Shown piece by piece: positions 56,917 through 64,000 of a stretch of DNA of 64,000 bases. Origin of the DNA: Moniliophthora roreri (lineage: Eukaryota > Basidiomycota > Agaricomycetes > Agaricales > Marasmiaceae); contig LATX02000001.1 in the NCBI GenBank assembly GCA_001466705.2, positions 2,480,001 through 2,544,000 on the forward strand. Direction: 5' to 3'. How positions within the stretch are numbered: the first letter of the stretch is position 1; each line of letters opens with the position of its first letter. Below the pieces are notes generated by a model, which saw only the letters and a list, made by a program, of their open reading frames with translations, searched no databases and had not been told where the DNA came from. Position numbers and translations under genes: made by a program.

Positions 56917-59568
56917 ATGTCAACCATCGTACCGGACGTCAAGGATCGTCTTTCTTATGACGACACTTCTAGTGAAAAGGGAAGCTCGCATAGTCTGAAC
57001 CAAGAACGGCCTCCGCTCGGGACGCCGGTCGAACAGACGGGGGGTAGCTTGTGGAGACGTTGGAAGAGGGCAGACGTGGATTTGGACAGCATTGCCACGC
57101 AGCCATCGGTATTCGACGATCCGATTACGCTCGAAGCTTATCGACCACCGCCCCAATATGAGAATGCCCATCGATTTGACCCCGACGCTAGATGGACCTG
57201 GAGAGAAGAGAAGGTACGTGTCACTTTCCTCGTACATGCTGGCGTTTAAATTCCAGCAATATCCAGCGTATTGTCCGCAAAATCGATATACGTATTATGA
57301 TATGGGCTGCAATCATGTTCTTTAGTTTGGACCTGGATCGGTAGGCCCTCGCGTCTTCATCTTTCCTCGCATCTCACTCCTCGCATACTCGGGCAGATCT
57401 AACATATCTCAGGCAAATACTGACAACTTCCTGGGTTCGTTGTCTGTACCTCCCATGTTTCAATTAGTTTTTGACATTCCTGCTGTGCCTAGATGACCTG
57501 GGTGAGTTACTACGGTGTTATTTTTGACCGAATGGTATTGAGACTTCATCAGGCCTGACCGTGAGTACTTGATGTAGGTATCTGATCCTATCACGCTGAC
57601 GTTCACCCAGACCAATGACTTCAATCTGGGCAACACGCTGTTCAGGACCTCGTTCCTCATAGCGGGTATGACCTCTATGTCCCTTTTGCAATACGATTAC
57701 CTTCCTGAACACACGGTAGAACTTCCGTCCCAGCTGATATCAAAACGCGTGGGACCCGATGTGTGGATACCCACCCAAGTAAGTCATGAGTTCGGCGTAC
57801 TGAACAAAGATAGTTATGGTTGATCTCAATATAGATGGTCCTATGGAGCACTGTCGCGTTTTGCCAATTCTGGCTGCAAGGACGGGCCTCATTCTTGACA
57901 TGCAGGTCGGAAGCTCTCGCCACTATCCTGCCGCCTAATCTCTGAGAGATATCTAGGTTCCTGCTTGGTTTCTTGCAAGGAGGATTTATACCTGATGTGG
58001 TGCTATACCTTTCATATTTCTATACTAAGAATGAGCGTGAGCCCCCATTTATTCCTCACATCTAGCAATGTTAATCTATTCGCTTCATAGTACCTATCCG
58101 TCTGGCGTTCTTTTGGGTATCAAACTATATCTCAGATATTGTTAGTGCCTTCCTGGCGACCGGTATCCTTCGAATGCGTGGCATTGGGGGACGCGCTGGC
58201 TGGCGGTACTTGTTCCTTCTCGAAGGATTAATGACACTGCTTGTCGGCATTACTGCATTTTTCTTGATGCCTCCTGGTCCAACTCAAACGAAGGCGTGGT
58301 TTAGACCAAAGGGCTGGTTTGATGAAAAGTACATCTCCGCAATTTTACGTCGACCCGAAGCTCACGCCTTTGTAGAGAAGAGATAATAATGGTCAACAGG
58401 TGAGTTCAACGTATGCCTTGACAAATCCTCGTCTAAGAATGTTAGAATTCTCCGTGATGATCCTTCAAAATCCGACATGCATAACCGTGAAGGCCTTTCA
58501 ATCCGTATGATATGGAAAGCTCTTATAGATTGGCACATGTGGCCCTTGTACGTCCTTGGGCTCGTTCACATGAGTGAGTGTCCACATCGAAAAGTCCAAT
58601 GCTTCACACTGATTGCATACTTAAGTGCCCGTTGGTCCACCTCAGACCTATTTGACGCTTTCTTTGCGAAATCTCGGATTCGACACGACCGAATCTAATC
58701 TGCTCTCGATCCCGTCAACAATCATCGGGATGACAATGCTAGTGTTTACTGCCTTCCTTAGTGAAATAGTCGACAGCCGCGTTATGGCTACATTGGTTCT
58801 ACAGATCTGGGCATTACCTCTTCTGTGTGCTTTGTACACCTTTAATGAGAATACTTCTCAATGGGTCTACTTTTCCGTCGTCTCTCTCATTACTGGTTTC
58901 CCTTATGTCCATCCTATTCAAGTTGCGTGGGCATCGAGAAATTCATACAGCGTACGGACTAGGTAAGGTGTTCCATTCTCTGTCTGGTAATTCTCACTCA
59001 CAAGCCTTATCAGAACGATTTCTGCGAGGTAAACGCTTCTTTACCGCTTAGTATCTCCGGCGTTTTGATAAATTCCTTCCAAAGTGTATACAACATGTTT
59101 GTCCAAGCTGGCGCTGTCATATACGTGAGCTATTCGCCTTGTGAGCTCTGTCTGCTACTAATACGACCTTAAGGCCAATATTTACCGAACTGACGACAAG
59201 GTATGAGTCACCATTAGCGGTCGTGTAGGCTAAATCACAATGTTAATTGTGGACATAAAGCCACTTTGTACGTTCCTGCCTCCTCTCCACTGCTATCTCT
59301 AAACATTATTAAGACAAGAGAGGGAACCGAGTACTCATTGGCATATGTTCCATGAACATTTGCTTGTATATCGGAACATACCTCTTCTACAAGTACTTGA
59401 ACTATAGAAGGGACAAGATATGGAACTCATGGTCGAAGAAGGTATTTACTTCTCTTTTCACAGGTCTCAGTGAATTGAACGGCGACAAACTTTCAGGAGC
59501 AACAGAGTTACATTGAAACGACAAAGGACGAAGGAAATCAGAGGCTTGATTTTCGCTTTGCTTATTGA
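56917..59568 (+). CDS. MFS permease of the Dal5 (anion:cation symporter) family
   Basis: More than ten small exons. The cytosolic amino end [20 protein letters not shown] leads to [20 protein letters not shown]. Then come [20 protein letters not shown] and [20 protein letters not shown], the typical family segment, and [20 protein letters not shown]. The middle reads [20 protein letters not shown] then FFLMPPGP. The second half has [20 protein letters not shown] and [24 protein letters not shown] sequence. The end is [20 protein letters not shown]. An apparent stop at 58385 vanishes if 58330-58376 is a 47 bp intron, restoring [11 protein letters not shown]. The family carries allantoate, nicotinate or other carboxylates with protons; substrate unknown. 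Confidence 0.85.
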
Positions 59569-59934
59569 GACTTACATTTGTTTAAAATAAAACAAGCAAA
59601 AGTAATTTGTGATTACAGTCTGTGAAGTATAGCAGAGTATCTGACGAAGGGACCTCAGAGAGGCGCAAAAGCCAAAGGGGACGAGCTGAGCTCAGTGTGC
59701 ATTTCCACCAATGAAAGAGGGATGCCATGCAGGGGTGCTTCCACCTTCACCGTCAAGCAGGCACGTCAAGGCAGGGACAGGTTAGCCCGTGCAGGTTGCA
59801 GGTGGAGTTGATCGAAGTTGAGGCAAGGCAGTGAATATCCCACCTCGTTCTACACAGAGTTGGTCGGTGGAAATGTAATAAAGGGCCAGAAGTAATGTAT
59901 AATAACCTATGTGTATGCACAATATCAAGTCTCG
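59569..59934. other. Convergent intergenic region
   Basis: Shared 3' flank of the MFS and mS45 genes, no gene seen. Confidence 0.5.
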
Positions 59935-61471
59935 TCAAGCTATCTGCTTCTCCGCAGCCTTTTTGAGACGGTATCTAGAACGTCTTCCAGCGGAAGCCAG
60001 ACGCTTCATTTCTGCTGTGGCATCGACATACTTGGCCCCAACGTCGACGAAATGAATCGCTGGACGCCCAGGTTTGGTAGAGATGACGACGGGATCCTTT
60101 GGCCACTTGATAAAGTCTGTGTCAGCAATGGTAGGCAAGAACTTGGCGTTCTTTTCTTGTATGGCTCTCTGTGCTAGTCGTATGGCCATCTTCTTCGCGT
60201 GTTCGACGGCTGCTGGTGCGACAGGCGCCTACGGAAAGCGTCAGAATGAAGCAGGGTGGTCATACAGATGGACATACAGATCCGCCCTCGTCGAGAGTTT
60301 CCCAGTACATTCTCTGATAACGTTGACGCGCAGCATCTCGTTGCTCCAGCTCCTCCAACGAATCGGCTTCGTAAGCGTCATATCGAGGGTCTCGGCCGTC
60401 GGGGACAGCGGGTTTAGACTTTGGTTTGAATGTAGGGACACCTAAAATCCTCTCCATTCCTCGCACAAATCCAGTCTGCAGTGGTTTTTTCTGTGAAAGG
60501 AAGGATTAGAGTGTTCAAAAGTAAAGCGTCAAACGGAAATGTTCAGATGGGGTTGTAATATGGTGTAACCATTGCTCGGGCGAGGCGCCTTGGTCTTCCA
60601 TTTCGCGAATGATAAAGTAGTCTCATCAGAGCCCGCAAAAAATGAATCGTGCACTCACTTCCTAATGTAAAAGAAACCATTTGACGGCGTCAATTACTTG
60701 TAACAACATCGCAAATATATGAATTACCTGTGGGATTGAATTCGCGTCAGTAACAAGCACAATAAAGATTAATCGTAAGGCAAGAGTATCAGCCAGAATA
60801 GAAGTTGAAACCATGTGGGAGTCTTAAAGACTAATCGTTTGAAACATCATGTTTCCCGTCGAGAGAGGAAATGTGCAAAAAATTCTTTTTCACAAACCTT
60901 TACCCATGCATGCTCCATGCCCTTCAGCCGTAAAATGGCGTCTACACGCTTCAAGCTGACGTGGTATCGTTGCGAAAGTACCCGAACACTGTTCTTTTTC
61001 GGGTCCTCCATGAATAGCTGGTACATTTCCGTCTTCTGCGCGTCCGATATTGGTGGCGGAGGATTGAACGTTGGATTTAGCGGGAATGGCCTCCGGGTCT
61101 GTGAGGTTGTTAGAACACGCTCAAATGACCTGGAGAATGCAACGTACACCGAGACGCGCTGGTAACCAGTTTCGAGTGCCCGAGGTTCGGAGCCTTTGAA
61201 TGTATCCCTCTTCCATAAATCGTGTAAAACTCTTGGGTACATTAATGGTTGCATATTCATCTCTTCCTTCGCTGTCCGCTTCCAGTCGAGCCTTGACGGC
61301 CTCATCCGCGGCCTTCGCCTGGGCGACTTCTTCTGCTGTCGCTGGTTCGGGGCTGAGCTCGGAGGCTCGAGGAAGGGAGTATGAGATCGTTCTATGTTGA
61401 CATTGAGGCTGAGACTGCCGTAGACACGGTTGTGCTGTCCTGTAGAAAAGACGAAAGAAATGAGAGGACAT
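59935..61471 (-). CDS. Mitochondrial small ribosomal subunit protein mS45 (Bot1/Mrps35-like)
   Basis: The start MSSHFFRLFYRTAQPCLRQS, followed by QPQCQHRTISYSLPRA, is rich in Arg and lacks acids: a mitochondrial targeting peptide. Next is SFTRFMEEGYIQRLRTSGTR then NWLPARLG. The conserved core RRPFPLNPTFNPPPPIS, KNSVRVLSQRYHVSLKRVDA and ILRLKGMEHAW is the Bot1p signature. A third part reads MERILGVPTFKPKSKPAV and YDAYEADSLEELEQRDAARQ, and the end is RRSRYRLKKAAEKQIA. In S. pombe Bot1 and in yeast Mrps35 belong to the mitoribosome small subunit. Introns near 61153-61098 and in the later part were placed from frame and splice signs. Confidence 0.82.
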
Positions 61472-61586
61472 GTTGGAACACGACGCCAAAAATTTTCGGG
61501 GTCTCTCGAAAAAGTTCCCGCGGTTCGGAGTCGCCTCCGACATTGGATCCGAATCTCCGGTACTTGTCCCGTTCGTCCATTGCAGG
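61472..61586. promoter_or_regulatory. Bidirectional promoter of mS45 and EFM3-like genes
   Basis: 115 bp between the two start codons serve both genes. This pairs a mitochondrial translation gene with a cytosolic translation gene. Confidence 0.5.
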
Positions 61587-63000
61587 ATGCAACGGGAATT
61601 CTTCATACTGCTGCAGCAGTATTCGTCCTTGGTTCCAGCTAGGCTTTTGTCTTTCCCGCAAAATTTATCGTTCCAGGATCTGAATTCCTTCCTCATCGAA
61701 TCGATCCTTTCGAATGACCACTTGCAGAAATACCCGCCTTCGCCTCAATATCAGAAATCTTTCTGGAAAACGGCAATATCTCGGTTAGAGCAACGCTCTT
61801 CAAACGATGCATGTCACAGAATCCATGTTACCTAGTAATTTTTTCTGACTGTTCTGTAAGGACGATGAAATCGACAGTCGTATTCTAGAACACTATTTGT
61901 CGCTTTTACCACCTTCTGCCCCGTATGTGCGCTCAGCATTGTGTGAATCGCGTATTAATTATTGCTCTATACAGTCCAGTAGGCTCTACCCAAGCCGGCC
62001 TGCGCGACCAGATATGCGGTCTCGGACTCCCTCTCCGTAATTCCACGCCTTCCAAATCCTTTATAACACACTTTTGGGTTCCTCCGTCTCAAAACCAAGA
62101 TACCTCTACACCAGTTGATATAGCGAGCTATCAGACGAGCACTCTTCACGAGTCTCAGATGATGATTGAAAGCGGTACAACAGGCCTTCGTACATGGGGA
62201 GCAAGTTTCAAACTAGCAGAATTGTTCATTGCACATCCTGGTACGGGTATACTATTTGGTTCACATCGACTGCTCCGACGCCCCTCCAGATATGATGCAG
62301 GGTAAAACGATACTGGAACTAGGGTCCGGTGTAGGTTTTTTAGGTATCGTTGCCGCCACTCTACAGCTGCTGTCTGGCGAATCATCGTCGATATGGCTGA
62401 CCGATGTCAATGGTGAGGTGCTTTCGCGATGCCAATACAATGTTACGCTTCCTTGCAGTATGTGATCTCAATTCCAACTGTGAAATTCGCGCTGATTTCG
62501 TAGACCTTTCGTCTTCGCACAAGAATATCCACTACAGAAACCTAGACTGGTTTGATGCCATGGGCGACAATCAAGAGGGTCTCCAACACTTTCTCGACGA
62601 AAGTAGTCCTGAGCTGATACTGGGAGCAGATATCGTGAGGCCGCTGGACCCATAATCCCCTTGCTTCTCTTATCGCCATTGCAGATTTTTGATCCTGCAC
62701 TAATACCACCTCTAGTTGCACTGTTATCTCTGGCATTGCGACCCGGAGAAACCCAGACAGGAAGAATTGCTGTCATTGCGATGACAATCCGTAATATAGA
62801 TACTTTTCAAGCTTTCCTGTCGATAGCTGAGGGTAAGTGACTTTATCGACGAGTAAACAGGAAGCTCACCGCTGGATGTAGACTCTCGCCTCGCGATAGA
62901 GGAAATACCATTAGTCAAGCAAAACTCGATGTTCATGGAAACAGCGGAGAGTGGTGGATCTCCAAATCGTTTCAAAATCCTCAAGATTAGTGCGATATAG
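61587..63000 (+). CDS. EFM3: Protein-lysine methyltransferase, EFM3/EEF2KMT (FAM86) type
   Basis: The start MQREFFILLQQYSSLVPARL was chosen because it opens the FAM86 amino domain, which goes on LLSFPQNLSFQDLNSF and YPPSPQYQKSFWKTAISRLE. The methyltransferase core has ESGTTGLRTWGASFKLAELF, then the AdoMet-binding motif GKTILELGSGVGFLGIVAAT and IWLTDVNGEVLSRCQYNV. Later blocks are RNLDWFDAMGDNQEG and PELILGADIVFDPALIPP. It ends NRFKILKISAI at 63000. Yeast Efm3 and human EEF2KMT methylate a lysine of EF-2. EF-2 itself is encoded at 24.9-27.9 kb. Introns are short and were placed by frame; those near 61800-61970 are the least certain. Confidence 0.82.
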
Positions 63001-63038
63001 TATACTATGACTACATGGGTATCAGCAAAGCGACAGTA

Positions 63039-64000
63039 CTAGCTCGTTGCCTTTATGGTACCACAGAATGTACATGACCAAAAGTCGTTTGATATTCCCG
63101 TCTCTGCACAAGTCAAGCATGTCCATCCTGAAGAACTTTGTATTGAACGGGTAGTAGCGCACGCATCGCATTGCAGGGCCATTTCTCGATTCTTCAATGT
63201 ACAGACTGGACATGTCCATCCTGAAGAGGTGCCCTGATTATGGTGGGGGTTGACAATAGTCACCGAGGTAGATTGAACAACTTGATTGGACTTTTCCAAG
63301 AGAATCGACCGAGGCTTTTTCTTGACTGACGACAAGTCACTACCTGAAGAAGACGATCTCTTCGAGGGTTTGGGTACTGCAGCGGAGGATACTACTTCAG
63401 TCTGTATCCGACCGACATTAGAATCTACCGCGTCGTCATCCAAGTCCTCCAGAGTGAGATCTACGACATTGTTCTCTATGCTGTCCTTCGCGGCCTTCTC
63501 TGCTTCCTGCTGAGCCAGATTACCCTGACCACAAGATTTTTCATCCTGAGCACGACGTTCAGCAGCCTGAGAGAAGCGAAAAATGAGTTTATTGTTGTGC
63601 ACAAGAAGTAAACGATGCTCACCTGTGCAGCTAGTTCTCTAGGCGTCAGGTCCAAATTGCCTTTCAAATGCCCACCTCCCAAACGCTGGCCGCCGCCTCC
63701 CAAGACTTGACCTACACGCTTCCTCTTCTCAGCAGCTTCAATAGCTTTGGCTCTCGCCTGATGCAGGGGTAAATTATGCGAAACATTGACACCCAGACGC
63801 TGGCCCTTGGAAAAGAACCCTTCTCCTGAATAGCCCGACCGTATGAGGGCGTCATATTCATCTTGCAAGCCAGCGAGATACTTGTAGAACTTGTCATCAT
63901 GTGGGCCGTGTACGTTGTGAGTTAGCTATAAGAGTCCAATATGAGAGCAGTGAAATACAAGGCAAGGTGGTTGCGCACCTCATGAAGCATAGTTTGTACT
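63039..64000 (-). CDS. WSS1: DNA-protein crosslink protease Wss1 (3' part)
   Basis: The gene enters from the right edge. At the edge TMLHE, a 51 bp intron, then LTHNVHGPHDDKFYKYLAGL give the zinc site HELTH, with codons for HE and LTH on separate exons. Next is YDALIRSGYSGEGFFSKGQR then LGVNVSHNLPLH, the WLM-domain end. Two later blocks are EAAEKRKRVGQVLGGGGQRL and AERRAQDEKSCG. Near the end NVVDLTLEDLDDD is a likely SUMO-interacting motif. Two RanBP2-type zinc fingers close it (GWTCPVCTLKN with CDAC, and GWTCLTCAETG with CTFC), where yeast Wss1 has none or other motifs. Wss1 cuts proteins trapped on DNA. The amino part lies outside the window. Confidence 0.9.

Noticed and set aside
58330..58385. 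Stop codons inside the MFS gene, suggesting a pseudogene
   Set aside because: A 47 bp intron with gtacat...tgtag ends removes them and restores the conserved EEIIMVNR segment.
1..64000. CRISPR arrays, tRNA or rRNA genes, LTR retrotransposons
   Set aside because: I looked for spaced repeats, tRNA T-loop and acceptor pairs, and long direct repeats with retroviral-type frames, and found none that held up. A tRNA scan would be more sensitive than reading by eye.

Overview
This window is nuclear DNA of a filamentous fungus, most likely a mushroom-forming basidiomycete (Agaricomycetes). Genes are compact, cut by many 45-65 bp introns, and separated by short, often divergent promoters. F-box/LRR genes recur, and the gene repertoire (Sho1, M35 peptidyl-Lys peptidase, basic-secretory-protein peptidase, MYND protein, salicylate-hydroxylase-like monooxygenases, Ctr/Fre metal uptake) is typical of that group. 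Exons were joined by hand using conserved protein motifs, GT/GC-AG borders and reading-frame arithmetic; single splice sites may be off by a few bases.

Layout. 1-7.1 kb: 5' end of a FAD monooxygenase (-), FHIT hydrolase (+), F-box/LRR gene (-), secreted M35 metallopeptidase (+), decayed F-box gene (+). 7.4-13.1 kb: RNF10-type RING E3 ligase (-), WBP11-like splicing factor (+), F-box gene (+). 13.0-14.7 kb: a segment with no CpG at all for 784 bp and a broken second FAD monooxygenase. 15.3-17.1 kb: ribosomal protein eL20 with a 5'UTR intron and a telobox, then a 670 bp MITE-like element. 17.7-21.7 kb, all minus strand: DHHC palmitoyltransferase, aminodeoxychorismate lyase, Sho1 osmosensor. 21.7-24.9 kb: gene-poor, with a CpG-depleted F-box remnant and a 228 bp inverted-repeat element. 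24.9-32.6 kb (+): elongation factor 2, APH/methylthioribose-kinase-like kinase, Fcp1 CTD phosphatase. 32.6-35.3 kb: relics, including a degraded PL3 pectate lyase. 35.3-42.1 kb: divergent Zn2Cys6/bHLH regulator pair, a double-domain BSP metallopeptidase (+), a 740-aa Ser/Pro-rich orphan (-). 42.6-49.9 kb: MYND protein (-), a doubtful ORF, and a divergent ferric reductase (-)/Ctr copper transporter (+) pair. 50.0-64.0 kb: Rad5 (-) head-to-head with CCT7 (+), an MFS permease (+), mS45 (-) head-to-head with an EFM3-type EF-2 methyltransferase (+), and a Wss1 protease cut by the right edge (-).

Functional links. Ferric reductase and Ctr form a plausible reductive copper/iron uptake unit. EF-2 and the methyltransferase that in yeast modifies EF-2 lie 34 kb apart. 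Rad5 and Wss1 are both DNA-damage-tolerance proteins. The most unusual signals are three inferred GC-AG introns (one beside a 14-nt microexon in EF-2), the tandem BSP peptidase, the bHLH protein with an AT-hook-like loop, the two MITE-like elements and the CpG desert. I did not find a wholly new multi-gene system.
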